DNA from: Klebsormidium nitens
Lineage: Eukaryota; Streptophyta; Klebsormidiophyceae; Klebsormidiales; Klebsormidiaceae
Assembly (NCBI GenBank): GCA_000708835.1
Contig: DF237130.1
Coordinates: forward strand, 96,994-160,993
Direction: 5' to 3'
DNA length: 64,000 nucleotides
Shown piece by piece: positions 12,421 through 24,763 of this stretch (position 1 is the first letter of the stretch; each line of letters starts with the position of its first letter). A model generated the notes under the pieces. The model saw nothing but the letters and a program-made list of their open reading frames with translations. It did no database searches and was not told where the DNA came from. The translations under genes and the position numbers were made by a program.

Positions 12421-13630
12421 ACCGTGGCAAGGTCCTCTTTACCTGCTAGACACGGAAATCCCAAACTTTGTGGAAGAAGTCTTGTGCAGCTGCTCCATCC
12501 CGATCCAAAGCGTAATAAGAGCCCGCTCATATCTGTAAGAGTCACAGGATTAGTAAAGCCACATGGCTCAAACCACTCAGTTTCAAGTTCCGCCCTGGTC
12601 AGAATGCCAGAACGCGCGACCGTCAGGTTTGAAGTGAAGGCACAAACGCTCCCAGAAACTCCGATCGTCTCCCCCAAATGAACCTGTCCTATATACTGGT
12701 GTTTCCTGAAAACAAAGCTTTGTCGCTTGAAGTCGACTCTAACGCTCACTAAATGATAATCGCCTCGTTCATGGATTTGTAGCGCCCTTCCTGCGTGCCT
12801 TTTCCCGCTTTCACTTGAGCAAGTTTGCAGAACAGGCTCTGTCTCGCTAGCTCGACAAGTTCGTGCGGCCCCCTATATGGTTTAACACAGTACCAGCTTA
12901 TGTCGATTAGTATATTAGGATATCTGCAAATTTTCAATATATTTACAATACGTCATGCAGTGGGGGACAACGAGTCGGATCGAAGGCTTCCTGGCCAGCG
13001 GAGGAGGGTATATCTTTTACCTTATCGGGCTTATAAGCGCGTCTACCCGTGCGCGCTAAAATGGACGATTATAACTTGCCTCCTGATGAGGCCCAGGGGT
13101 TTTCCCCCACATTCATCAGCAGAACGTCTGCATTCAATGTCAAGGCTTGAGCCTGAGGCGTGCGCTGGAACTTGAAAGGCAGGACGGAGACAGAGAAAGA
13201 GGAAGATCATCACCAAAGAAGACCAGCCGCAGCTCTTGTCAGCAGTTCAGCTTTGGAGCTGAAAAAATCTTGGGTGGAATTGGTGATGCGCCCAAGCGGG
13301 GCTTTCAGTGGTCTGTATTTGAAGTTGCCGGGAGCCAGCACATGCTAGAAGAACTGCTGATTGAGGGTATGCAACAATTGACGGGCGCCAAGTCGAACTG
13401 AAGAAAGGGCGGAGGGGATCACCCGATTGAGGCATCCCAGGATACTCGAGCAATCTTCGAATCAAAACATATAATCAAAGCCCTTCGTAGAAGCTTGGCG
13501 TTGACAGGCCAGTTGTCTTTGCAGGACCCTTTGCCGGCAAGGCGACAAACTGATTGTAACGGCAATATGCGGAGGAGTTCTATCTAGACTTGCCATGTTT
13601 GCCTGAGGAATTTCTTGCCGCCTCGTCAGG
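12421..13630. promoter_or_regulatory. Shared upstream region of bL27m and LSM8
   Basis: This 1.2-kb stretch separates two head-to-head starts. A minus-strand open frame covers 12162-12749, and a TCTAGCAG acceptor-like site ends next to GTAAAG just upstream of the bL27m start, so part of the region may be 5' UTR. No defined promoter element was identified. Confidence 0.4.
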
Positions 13631-14409
13631 ATGTCCGGCAAAGAGACCGGGCTCGAGCCTTTTGTCGATCAGCCCGTGTCTGTGATTACAAATGATGGTC
13701 GCAATATTGTTGGAATCCTGAAGGGTTTTGATCAGGCGACGAACTTGATACTGGACGAATCGCATGAGAGGGTCTACTCAACAGCGGTGAGTCGTGCGGC
13801 AGAACTCTCTTGCCTAGTGTCCTACATAAATGCTACGATTGCTGCAGTGGTAGGATAAGATTGTTCAAGTAAGGAAGCCTTAGCAACTTATTAAGCTTAC
13901 TGCAGTAATTCATGTGGTATATTTGTTTTTGTATATCAGAGCAGGCAGTCTCTGGTAAAAAATGGTTCAGTGAGAGCATTCTATCCACTGTTTTGCCACT
14001 TCTCAATGGTGGCGCTTTGTCTTGGTCCCAGCATTCTCCCTGAACTTAGTTCAGGAAGAAACAAGGTCTTGCCTTTGGACTTGCAGGAAGGCGTCGAGCA
14101 GCTGGTTCTGGGACTGTATATCATCCGGGGGGACAATGTGTGAGTGCAATCTTCCGCGATCCTTTTGTGTGAGTTGTAGCAATCTGTTTCGATGCTTTGC
14201 GTGTAGCAAATCTTGATGAACCAGCGTTGTTTCTTTGTCTAAAATTCTAGATTAGTATGTCTTGGCTGTGGCTTGTCCAATCATCAACTTTTAAGCACTT
14301 TGTCATCCTGTTTCACAGAGCTGTGGTTGGAGAACTTGACGAGGAACTGGATTCAAATCTGGACCTGGGTCAGATCAAGGCTGAGCCCTTGAAAGCGATC
14401 TCACACTAG
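13631..14409 (+). CDS. LSM8: U6 snRNA-associated Sm-like protein LSM8
   Basis: Three exons, 13631-13786, 14087-14139 and 14319-14409 (stop TAG), give 99 residues, the usual LSM8 length. The Sm1 motif is clear (VSVITNDGRNIVGILKGFDQ, then ATNLILDESHERVYS). The Sm2 motif, LGLYIIRGDNV followed by VVGELDEELD, spans the exon 2/3 junction. The N-terminal LEPFVDQ and the short C-terminal tail match LSM8 better than LSM1. LSM8 is the subunit that distinguishes the nuclear LSM2-8 ring, which binds the 3' oligo(U) end of U6 snRNA, from the cytoplasmic LSM1-7 decapping ring. Exon 1 ends in phase 0 and exon 2 in phase 2. Both introns have GTGAGT-type donors. Confidence 0.95.
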
Positions 14410-15860
14410 GCCTGGAGCAAGGTGCGTTTTGTCCGAGTTGTGTCTGTAAGGTCGAAGTTGTGTTCTCCAAACTGTGATTCCTTGCAAGTCAGCTTGTAAA
14501 ACCACTACCAAAGCTGGAGGTAAAAGGGCGGCAGCGGATCAAAAGCGTTGCGCTACTGAAACCGCTGTCATGTCTTAATGCGAAAAGTCGCCTGTGAACA
14601 AGGAACTTGCGCTATTAAACGGGCTTCCCAATTCTGAATCAGTCAATGTGCAATTTGTCCACGGCAAAAACCTGTTAACATCTCTGCATCAAAGTCTTGA
14701 CAAGGGGGGGCATGGATTGCCGGCTTGCATGTCTGGCGCAATTATGAAAAGGTCTGGCTCAATCAATCGTGATGCATATGCAATGGATATGGCGTCGTAC
14801 CGCATGGTGGTACTAGGCTCACAATCAATCCGCGGTCTCAATGTTTTGTCGCAGAGTACATATCCAGGCTACGTATGATAAACATGGATACATTGGGTAT
14901 ATATCATTGGACTTATGTTTGTTGTCATGCAGGAGAAGCCTTCAAGTTTCGAATTCCGACAGTATAGTTGCCAGAGTATTTCTGCTATTTTTGCACACGC
15001 ATCTGGCATGTATTTACGGAGGATTGTCGCACGATCTCTCAAGGTTCCACATGTATACGCATAAAACTAAAGTACACTCAGGCATGCATGTGAGGGGCGC
15101 ATTGCATAGTGACCCAGTGCTATAGCGCTATACTTGAATATATATAGCATACAATACATGCAGATCACATATATGTGGCACATGAGCCGGGCCAGCTCCG
15201 GATCGCGAGCCGTCCCGCCATGCATTCCATTCGACTGAGCCTCCGACTCAAGTACAAAATGGCGGGTCCTTTTTACCCAAAGATTCTGACGCCAGCTTAT
15301 TTCGAAGATGGCCACGCAGTTGAGGCCGGAATGGGCCATGCAGCTAGCCGGGCTGCCCGTAGCCGGCCCGCACAAAGAGTCACGTACGGCATATAGTCAA
15401 CAGCTTCCCTCAGTGCGCAAAGCTACGCCGATGGCGCATGATGTGTCACTGACCATGCGTGACCCGCGGCGAGTTTATTGGAGCGAAGGTGGCAATTGAG
15501 ATGTGAAAGGTGCAACTTTGTAATCGTCAAGGACAACTCGGAACATATCGATTAAATCAGAACTCTGATCGACGAGATCAGAAACTCAATTTTTCTAACT
15601 AGCTTAGCGCGTGGCAGGGGTCGGACTGCTTAAGGCTTTGGCCCGCCAAGCTTGCGCCAAGCTGAGCACCCTTACTGGTATCATTAATTGTCAAGTTATG
15701 AACGACAAACAGGTAGATTTCGACCAGGTGGGCGCTGGATGCTTCTCTCAGCTTGTCCGAACTGCCCATGAGTCGTCAGGTCATGTCCAGCGCCCCCCAG
15801 AAGGCGCTGCCTCGTAAATTGCCCCCACTCACAACTGAGTCCCGACAAATTGGCCCCAGC
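14410..15860. other. Intergenic region between LSM8 and fructokinase 3' ends
   Basis: This lies between two convergent 3' ends and contains no supportable gene. A TGTAA word about 35 bases after the LSM8 stop could act in polyadenylation, but this is weak. The middle is AT-rich with no obvious repeat. Confidence 0.4.
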
Positions 15861-18800
15861 TCATACCACGGCCACGTCGGATCTCATGAGCTTCAGCGCC
15901 GCTTCTTCCGTTGGCAGCGCAGGAATGGCGCCCCTCTCTGTCGTGGTAATCGCCCCGCACGCGTTTGCAAACAAGAGCGTGTCCCGTAGCTTCTTCTCGT
16001 CTTTGTACAACTCGGGGTCCGCAGCGAGCTTGGTCAGGAAGCCAGCCACAAACGCGTCCCCCGCGCCTGCAATCGAGAAAAGAAGATCGTGTTTTACCCC
16101 CTTGTTTCGGCTCGAAGAGCACAAACTGCTCTGAAGCATGGTTTTGTCTCGGAGATGGACAAATCGGAGGGAATGGTTCACCCCATTGCCGAGCGATCTA
16201 GCGCTCTTCTAATATGGTGAAACGGCCGACCACCAATTTGGAAATACACAGCGCCACAGTCGAGGGATGAATTCACTGGGGTGACCCGCCGAGCATCCCT
16301 TCGCCAAACCGAAAACGCCTCGCAATACTGACACGACGACAGGTCCCTTCTAGACCGTTTCTCTCATAGACGATCTCATAGACGATCTCCTATAATCCCG
16401 AAAGCATTAACACACTGGCCCACGCCGGCCAAAGGGGGCTTTAACGTTGAGCTTCCATCAAACAGATACATTGCCCTTTCAGATTCGACTTTCACCTGTG
16501 GTGTCGACGGCGTCCACTTTGAGGCCGGGGACCCGCCCCTGGCAGCTGTGCGTGTAGTAGCGGCTGCCCCCCGACCCCTCCGTCACCAGCAGCAGCTTCG
16601 CGTTGCCCCGGAACAGCGACCGGGCCACCTCGTCGCTGTAGCCGTCGCCGGCCTCCGTCAGAAACGTCAGCTCCTCCTCGCTGATCTGGACGAGGCGAGG
16701 GACGAGTCGTAGAGTCAGCATCGGGCTTGCGCTCTATCTGCGAAAGTACTGCCATCTCTGCTCGTGCAGGAAGCAGTCAAGCAAGAGATGTTTTGCTTGA
16801 TATCATTTCGACTCAGCATCAGGCTTTCCGGTCTGACCGCGAGAACTCCCGCCGTATCTGCTCGGGCAGAAAGCAATGATGCCGAGGGGTTCTTTGCTTG
16901 AGGTTCGTATTCGACCCGCGGGTGTTACCATGCCGCGCATATGTTCGGGAAGTCAAGCTCGGCCGTTGCACGAGAAAAGACGGAGCGAAAGAGAAAGCGG
17001 CGTGGTAGACATCGCCACCTATAACGGGAACAATGCATGTTTTGTGCTCGTTCGTTTTCCAGATCTTCAATCGAAGTCGTACGCGGTTGTTAGCTCCCCC
17101 AGTTGGCTACGGAGCGCAAGGGCTGCCATAGGTGCTTTGCGGAGAGGCCATGGTCGAAGAACTCCGTAGGAATTCTGTCCATGTGGTGGCAAACAGGCGG
17201 ACGGGATGAGATGGACAACGTGATGCGAAGTATGCGCGAACGAGATCCGGGGAGCATACGGAGCACGTATCCGACATGCGGTCCGCGTGGTAGCGAATGG
17301 CGCCCCGAGTCAATCGGCAAGGGCCGTTGAGATCCACTGTAGCCTGCTTATTCCCCCTCACCTTGATCATGTCTGCCTGGTCCCAGATGGAGAAGATGCC
17401 CTCCCGCGCGGTGGCCTCGTCGGGCCATAGCGGCTTGCGCAGGTTGGGGTCGTATGATAGCCACGCGCCGTTGTCCCGTGCGACCTGCATGGCCGCCAGG
17501 TGCGCCGACTTGCACGGCTCCGAAATTAGCGAGATGGATCCGTAGTGGAAGATCGTCGCCTGGAGAACACAACCGACTGGTCAGTCATCGAGCGAGTTCC
17601 GTCTTTGTTTTTACTCGGGGTTATAGGGTCTAAAGCAAGAGAAACCAAAGTATGGCGGTTTTGTACTATCAAGATATATACAACAGACTCTGACGTCAAT
17701 TGGGGCTACTGATCTGCATGATGCGGCCGCCATGAAATAGAGCGGTAATGGATTGTGTTAAGAAGTGTGACAAGTTTCAAATGGAACACAAAGTACTATA
17801 ATTCGCGCTGATGCACAATGATTGATACTGGCTGATGCTGCTTTTCGAAAATCGAAGAAGAGGGTTACGATCAAACCGAGAAGGATGCACAGCCGAAGCG
17901 ATAGACGCCATTATATCGGAAACGGACATCAGCGACCTGGCACATAGACTGGAATTTCGAGATCCACGAGGATTTCCCGATTGCGGCTTTCAGGACATGT
18001 TACGAACTTCACTAGCTTTCTCGCCGAGCCCTTGTCATGCCGAGGATCAGTGGGCTACATACGATAGAGACTTGCAATCAGCACTTAGAATCCAGAATCA
18101 GGGACAGTCTAGTTTACCTTTCTAAGGAGGTCTGTGTCCAACTCGTCTGGCGTCAGCAGCATGTCTGCACTCGGGTTCCGGTAGAACATGAACTCCCGCT
18201 CCCCGTCCGCCCGCAAGGTCACAAACGCGAGGGCCGTGCGTGCGCCTTGGTCGAAAATGATGCCGTCGGTGTTGACCCCGTTGTCCTATCCGAAACAGTA
18301 GGAAGAATTAGTTATGACACGATTGAGGTAAAGCCTTCTAGCTCTCCAATGAGATTCCGTGTTCAAATGCTTATGCCTTGAAACACTTCACCAGAAGGAG
18401 ACGATGTTTGCCGTGAGGATAGTTGGGCCTTCTGAAAAGATCTGGTATGGCAGAAAATCTCAATAGATTTGGTACAACTCGAGCCGAAGCCCAACAAAGT
18501 AGCTTTATGAACGAAAACATACGTACTTTGTCTTGCCTCATAATGTTCTTTAGCAGTCACACAAACACAAGTGACTGCTCTCGGGTTCAGTTGCTCATGG
18601 CTAGGAACCCTTCACCAGAACGAAGACCATGTTTGCTACGAGGATAGTTAGGCCTTCTTCTGAAAAGATCTGGGATTGCAGTCATGAATTCTTGTCTCGC
18701 TTCATAGTGACCTTTAAACAGCAATGACACAAACACGAGACCTCAGAACCAACAATTGCTTCATCCCACTATCATCAACCATCTGACCGTTTTGGAGATT

Positions 18801-20170
18801 TTGTCCTGAGTGGACTGTCCAATAGAATCGTGAAATACATGACTGCAGCTCACACCTTCAGGAGGTCCGCGAGCATATGCCCAAACTCGTCCTCCCCCGT
18901 CTTCCCCACGAACGCAGCCTTGCCTCCCAGCCTGGAAATCCCGACCGCCACGTTGGCAGGGGCTCCCCCGGCCGCTTTCTTGAACGCGGGGGCCTCTGCC
19001 AAGGAGACTCCACTCACGGTGGGCACAAAGTCGATCAGGACCTCCCCAAAGGAGATAATGAGAGAGTCTGACGTCTGTGGGACGTCTGCTGCCGCCGATG
19101 CATGCGTCTGGACCGTGCCTGGAGTGTGGGGGGAAGATGAAGTTACAACGGCGGTGCATTGCGTGAACTGGGGCCATGTAAGCATGTTTGCTTGTAGAAG
19201 ACTGTGTGGATAGAAGTTGGCGATGCTGATGGTGGTGGTAAGTTCCAAATTGATTGTCCCAAAGTATGATCCGGAGTGGTTATGCTTCGTTAAATCATTG
19301 TTAAGGGTATCTTTTGATCATTCACTTATGAAAAAGATTTTGACTGATTCTGCGTTCAACCTGATGGTGCTATCTTGTACCACCAGAAAAGTTGGTCTCT
19401 CAGGGCAACTTGTTTTGTAACAGTTTAAGGATTGAGCACCAGTTATTGACCACCACATAGCAAGTCAATTAAGGTCAGATCCAGAAACCAATACACGCTT
19501 GACTTTGTGCCACCTAGGGTGCTAGATCTGTAGATTTGAGGGAGCGGCCCGCCCACTAGATTCATTCAGGAGGCCAGTAGAAAGGGCATCAGTACGTTCG
19601 ATGCAGTTGTTTGAATGCAGACACATTTGCAGTTCAGAAGTTCTCAGAGCTGTGAAACAAAAGGACTTCAATTGATCAATGACAGCTTACTAGAATCACA
19701 GCTAACAAAACTGTCATGAGAAAACCCCCTTTCAGCTACCCATCATGCGAATTTGAATTTGTCGCTTGATTGTTGATGGTGTGGTGGTTTGGCCCGATCT
19801 TGGGGCGTTAGGCTCAACACAGTTTTCAATTCACATGTCAATGCGGAATTGCAGAAATAAGCAGAAGATATAAAGATCGAGGTACACCTCTTTTGTTTGC
19901 GCCATCTCCACTGCCCACGAATTTATGAACCTGCAGCCTTTTCCCTCTGCTGAAGGAGCCTCTGGTTTGATCAGGAGGACTGCAGCGATTGGATGAAGAA
20001 GATACTTCTGTGCTTGACCGGATGCACAGTTGGGTGTTTCTGAAACATCTTAGAAAGTGCCTGTTGTTTACCAAGGGCAGTCCTGTTGCTGCCTCTGTCC
20101 TGCAGCCAAGTGCAGATTGGAGGCAGGAAGGACCTGCACCATGGATCCGAGCTGATATCTGGACCGCCAT
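15861..20170 (-). CDS. Fructokinase (pfkB family), plastid-targeted
   Basis: Six exons, 20170-19888, 19118-18856, 18285-18118, 17559-17362, 16685-16496 and 16066-15861 (stop TGA), give 435 residues. It phosphorylates fructose to fructose 6-phosphate with ATP. The family start [19 protein letters not shown] is followed by pfkB signature 1 ([16 protein letters not shown], exon 2), [15 protein letters not shown] (exon 3), [13 protein letters not shown] (exon 4) and signature 2 [13 protein letters not shown], split across the exon 5/6 junction, with the catalytic Asp at about residue 371. Plant cytosolic fructokinases start almost at the kinase fold. Here about 115 residues precede it, starting [11 protein letters not shown] and rich in Ser, Arg and Thr, which suggests a plastid form like FRK3 of Arabidopsis. 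Exon 1 was assigned from phase: its phase-1 donor completes a Gly codon at an acceptor with a strong pyrimidine tract. Confidence 0.93.
16363..16386. repeat. 12-bp tandem repeat, two exact units
   Basis: CTCATAGACGAT occurs twice head to tail, and a partial third unit CTCCTATA follows. It lies in the last fructokinase intron. Confidence 0.8.
16708..16915. repeat. Diverged direct duplication in fructokinase intron 4
   Basis: Two adjacent copies of about 105 bp, roughly 16708-16811 and 16806-16915, share the ordered words CAGCATC(G/A)GGCTT, TCTGCTCG(T/G)GCAG(G/A)AAGCA, TTTGCTTGA and ATTTCGAC or ATTCGAC. The first copy abuts the exon 5 acceptor. A weaker third copy may begin near 16917. Confidence 0.6.
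18361..18743. repeat. Diverged direct duplication in fructokinase intron 2
   Basis: Copy 1 (about 18361-18574) and copy 2 (about 18585-18743) share, in the same order, a GTTCA start, CTTCACCAGAA, ATGTTTGC, GAGGATAGTT, GGCCTTCT, CTGAAAAGATCTGG and a final CACAAACAC block. Copy 2 lacks a middle segment that holds the AACTCGAGCCGAAG part of copy 1. Confidence 0.7.
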
Positions 20171-20948
20171 TTCTGTTGTCTCATGCAATGCCGCTTCTTC
20201 CTCACACGTTACGCACGTTGTTCCGGAGCTGCAACAAGAGGAGGCTGTCCAAGGAGAGTTGGCGCTAGCTGATGGAATTTGGTTTGGACCGTTTGGCCTC
20301 TTGGCAACTTGAAGTTGAACTTGAACTGTCTTGGCATCAGAACCAGGGCTCCATCACATTTCTTCACCCCTCTTCCTCAGGCTCTTCAGCGGCTCAGCCT
20401 TCAGATCACCTGCCAAGTGACACTTGTCACCAAGACACGCGTCCTCACATCCAAGATTCTTAGTTGTAGCACTACGAAGAACTGCAGGCCGTGGTTTTTA
20501 CCTGTCAAAGCATCCGACGGCTCACATGTTAAAGTTGGCTCGACAGTCAATGGCCTTCAAGTTTTTCCTTGCCACGGTGGAAGATCCTCATTTGCGGTTG
20601 GCATCCTCTAACCACCTCAGCACACGTGACATCGAAGCTCGCCTTCCATTGGCCGCAATCTAGCTCCTTCGAGGAGCGAGCAAGCTGCACTTTCCTTGCT
20701 AAAAGTTGCTGTCTCATGAGTCATGACAATGTTGCTCTGCAGAATGTGAAAGCGCGTTGAATGCCGCCATGTTGCAGTAGATTTCGTAGGATAGTCCTGT
20801 AGACACCTGTGTGTGGCACCTGGCGAGTTTCCAGGTCCCCACTTGCAATCCTAGACCTTCTCATTAATCCCTTGGCTTTTTTTGGACACCGGTTGAGCAA
20901 GCAACATTTTAGAAGTCGGTGGTCACGCGTCGATTGAAAATCTCAGAA
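20171..20948. promoter_or_regulatory. Divergent promoter region of fructokinase and GGH
   Basis: These 778 bp lie between the minus-strand fructokinase start and the plus-strand GGH start, and must hold both core promoters. Several plus-strand open frames cross it but none shows family resemblance. No canonical TATA box stands out. Confidence 0.4.
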
Positions 20949-23900
20949 ATGGAGGGGAACGGGCAAGCAAAGCTGTGCCTGTTTTTGGTTTTGTTCGCAT
21001 GTTGCACTTTGTTCGTGGTTGATGCTCGGCCCTTTGGTCTTGCAAGCATTTTGAACTTACCAGGTTCTGCTGCTACCAGTGAGCAACCAGTGTTGAACAA
21101 CCGGCCACTCATTGGTATTTTGTCTCAGCCCGGAGATGGTGATGGGGGCGAGGTTGTACACAAGGATGAAGAAGCCAAGTACAACACATCATACATTGCA
21201 GCATCTTATGTGAAGTTTGTGGAGACTGGAGGAGCGCGCGCTGTTCCAATCAAGTACGATGCTTCAGACGAGGAGCTAGAGCGGGTGAGCTCTTGTGCGA
21301 CGCTCAGGCATTGACTTGCAGACAAGCGGAGGTTCCTGTCCTGACTGAGAATGTCGAAACCCTTTTGCATGCTCCAACTTCAGTTATCCATCGCTTCATA
21401 AGGAATCAATTCATCCTGCTCAAATGCAACGGTAAGAGTTTCCCAAACGCCAGGCTTTTAGCGGGCCACTCGCTTTGCGATATTTGAATCGGTTCTAGTC
21501 TGATGCGATGACAATGAGCTTATTAAATCGGAACGCGTTCGTTTCTGAACCTGCTAGTATCAAGCATGTGCCTTGGACTACTTTGCGCCAGCCGTTGTTT
21601 TGTATGTTGCACTCGTCACATGCTTCTGACAGTTCTTTAATTGCCCGTCCCTTGTCGTGATTCCTTAGTATGGGGTCAGGCTGTTTCAACGTTTGCACTT
21701 TTTCTCCAAGCGCTTCTTTGTCCATGCGAAAAATGAAGACAGTATCCAGGATGCAATTGTGGTTCCCTGATATTTGTAATGATGTGGCATATGCAAAACC
21801 ACCTTCATTAAACAAGACCATTATGTCGCGAGGATCCAGCTGCAATATAACGTCAAGTCTTGCGTCGTGATACAGATTTTCAAGTCCATCAACGGCCTTG
21901 TGATCCCCGGGGGTGGGGCCGACCTGCACCTCAACACCACCATCATGCACGCAGTCAGCAAGCTTCTGCAGGTAAGTTGTCGCTATTGATGTTGCTGGAT
22001 GGGGACCAGAGCTCTGTACCCAATGTGGTTCAGCCACCCGCCACCCTCCACAGAATCGTGGTGCCGCGTCTGAAACACGAAGCTGCTTGCGGTGCAAATC
22101 TGCTGAACAATGACTTCAACACATCTGGACTCGTTCGCATTTGGCATGGCTGTGTGAAATGGCTTTCATCTCAAACTGGGCACGTTTTTCCCACTAACTG
22201 ACCGCTTCTTTTGGGTCCTTGTTGCAGCTAGCTATTGATGCAAATGACCGAGGGGACTACTTTCCTGTGCATGGGACGTGCATGGGCTTTGAGGCCCTCA
22301 GCATCTGGGTGACGCAGGTAAGGATTGGGGAGTGCCGACCCTGTTTGACGGCAGCAAAGCAAGGAAATATTCCACAACGCACAGCTCCAGTTGCTTGTAG
22401 TGGACTTCTTTGTTTCCAGAGTATCTCGGTAAAAGCCAAGACCTTCAGCCGTCTCCTTCAAAGCAGTTGCATCATTCTTGAAGGTTGTGACGCTCATGCA
22501 TAGGGGCGTTCTTTTCCGAGTCCCTGACGACGCCAAGCATTCTTGCAGGATGACGACGTTCTGGAGAAATTTGTAGCGGACGGCATCCCGGGGCCTCTCA
22601 ACTTCGTTTCAAAGGAGGCGCGGCATGGGTCCATGTTCCGGGCCATGAGCAACAAGCTCAAGGACAAGCTGGAGGTCATGCCGCTCGGCATGGAGAACCA
22701 TGACGTGAGCCTGGCGCGCCCACTTATGGTGGAATGAGACTGCAGTGCCATTGCACTCTCCAATCGGGTTGAAAGTGTTGGAATCAGCAGGTCTTTGCTC
22801 CTGCCTTCTGCACCTCTCTTCGCCACCAGGAGCTGCTCCCTCCAAACTGGTCTACGCCTGGGATGCCCGCTAACTTTCAGTTCAATGTTTCAATCCGAAG
22901 GTTTCTTTCTTGGAATTGCCTCTTGCATTCGCTTGCTCTTGTTCAGTACGACAAGCACCTGGCCTGTTGGGGCGTGTGCTCTTTGCTGGGCCCTTGCAGA
23001 CCCTTCCGGCTGGGCGCGTACCGTATTGCTTATGTTCAGTTATCGTCCTTGGTCGCTCCCTTTCTAGTGAGGTGTCCAAGCCGACATCAATCTGATCACC
23101 TATGAGCTCTGATTGCTTCATTCTCGAGCGGGCCTTCTCCTGGCTTCCAATAACCACTGGCACTCCTGTCACGCTGCGAAACGCAAGGCTGCTTCGTCAA
23201 GCTAAATCCGCCTCCACAATCAGCGCCTCTAGGAATCCTAGGCAAAGCCGCGAGTTGTGTTTTCTCCCCTGTTCACCCATCTTGTTGGCTGCAGTTCGGG
23301 CTGTCTCCCGCGAAGATGGTCAGCAACGGCGCCCTGTCCAACTTCTTCCGTATGCTGACCACCACCCCGGACCAGAACGGCAAGGTCTACGTTAGCTCCG
23401 TGGAGGCGCGACACTACCCCATCTACGGCACGCAATGGCACCCAGGTATGCACGTGCGCCAGAGCATGAGAGACGGGACCAAGTTTGCCCTCCCGGTATC
23501 TCGCCAGTTTCGGCTGGATGCTTGAAAAGCCAGAATTTGTTTTCGTTTGTTGCTCGACAAGTTCAGCATTTTGCCGTTTTTCGCCTACTTCCCTTACGAG
23601 GCGGGTTGTTTTGGAATCTCGACTTGATACACCGCGCTTCCAGCACACATTCTTCCTCTATAACGATCTGGAGACAACATCAAGGACCTTGTGACCGTTT
23701 TTTCGCCAGACCCCTGCTTCCAGATGCACAGAGCTGATTCACACTTTTGCAAAAGCTGAAGGCGTTCTGGCTGTCGTCGTTTGTTCCTCGTGACTGCTTC
23801 GATTGCTTTCCATGCACTTCTAAGCCTGCCTTTTATCAATACTTGGCAGAGAAGAACGTGTGGGAGTGGCACGCTCCCGCCATCCCTCACTCGGAAGATG

Positions 23901-24763
23901 CCGTTCTCCTTACTCAGGCGACGGCCAATTTCTTAGTCAGGTGGGTATTCTCTGTTGTTCGTATCCTGATGATCAATGAGCAGCATCCGAGATTGTGCTC
24001 GACGTACGTTAGACGCGCACTCGTTTGCACATGCGGGCTCGGTCAAAGCGCGTCCCCCAAATCTGGCGGTATATGCTTGTCATTTTCGTCCGTGCCGCTG
24101 GCGCAACCTCTGACCTTTGTGGGAAACGGATCTCTCTGGCACTATGGAAGCCAAATTTTGAAAAGCCACTTCCCCATCCTCTGATTCGCTTGCGGCGATT
24201 GTACAGCGAGGCCCGGAAGAGTGGGCACCGGCCTGCTAGCGTGCAAGAAGAGCACGAGCTGCTCATTTACAACTATCAGCCCTACTACTCGGGCAAGGAC
24301 GAGTGAGTCCCCCCCCCCCAATATGCGTTTATTCCCTGGACGGTTGGGGTTTGCTTTGGCTGATTGACTCGGGGCAGCCCCTCCTGCCAACACACTATCT
24401 CTGCTAGCCTCTCATGTGGTTACTCAACATAGCGTAATGGGCCGTCACCGTTTCAGATTATATATCGGTCTGCTTGTTTTTGACACAGCAAGTGGGAAGT
24501 GGATCTGTAGCCCTCCTCGTGCTGTCTTTCAGAAGCTGGTTGCCAATTTTGAAGATTGAGAGCTGATTATATTTCGTCTGAATCGATTAGCAGCGGGCAT
24601 AGTTGTCTGAAAAGCAGGATAGGAAGATGCCAACAAGTATACTCGGTTTCACGCGGCCCTCTCTTGTCATGAACGCAGGAAGGGGTATTTCGATCAGGTC
24701 TACATCTTTGACGCGCCCCCAGGTTCAATAGCCCAGGGAAAGGCTGATGCGAACAATGCTTAG
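20949..24763 (+). CDS. GGH: Gamma-glutamyl hydrolase (folate polyglutamate hydrolase)
   Basis: Eight exons, 20949-21284, 21876-21971, 22228-22317, 22549-22704, 23295-23445, 23850-23940, 24207-24302 and 24679-24763 (stop TAG), give 366 residues. The enzyme trims the polyglutamate tail of folates, in plants in the vacuole, using a class-I glutamine-amidotransferase-like fold. The N terminus starts MEGNGQAK and has a hydrophobic core (LCLFLVLFACCTLFVV), a good signal peptide. Next come RPLIGILSQPGDG, YIAASYVKFVETGGAR and VIPGGGADL. The nucleophile motif is VHGTCMGFE (Cys about 162), and the His motif is YGTQWHPE (His about 275). AIPHSEDAV and the terminal YFDQVYIFD also match plant GGH. The ATG at 20949 was chosen because it alone gives the signal peptide; the upstream in-frame codons start at GTG. 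Exon 6 begins inside the Glu codon of HPE. Confidence 0.95.

Noticed and set aside
12162-12749. 195-codon minus-strand frame overlapping bL27m exon 1
   Set aside because: It overlaps the bL27m exon in another frame. The bL27 core fixes the real frame; the extra part is probably 5' UTR or promoter.
13147-13401. Open frame of 84 codons upstream of LSM8
   Set aside because: It begins at TTG with no ATG at a useful place and resembles no family; it probably reflects open intergenic or 5' UTR sequence.
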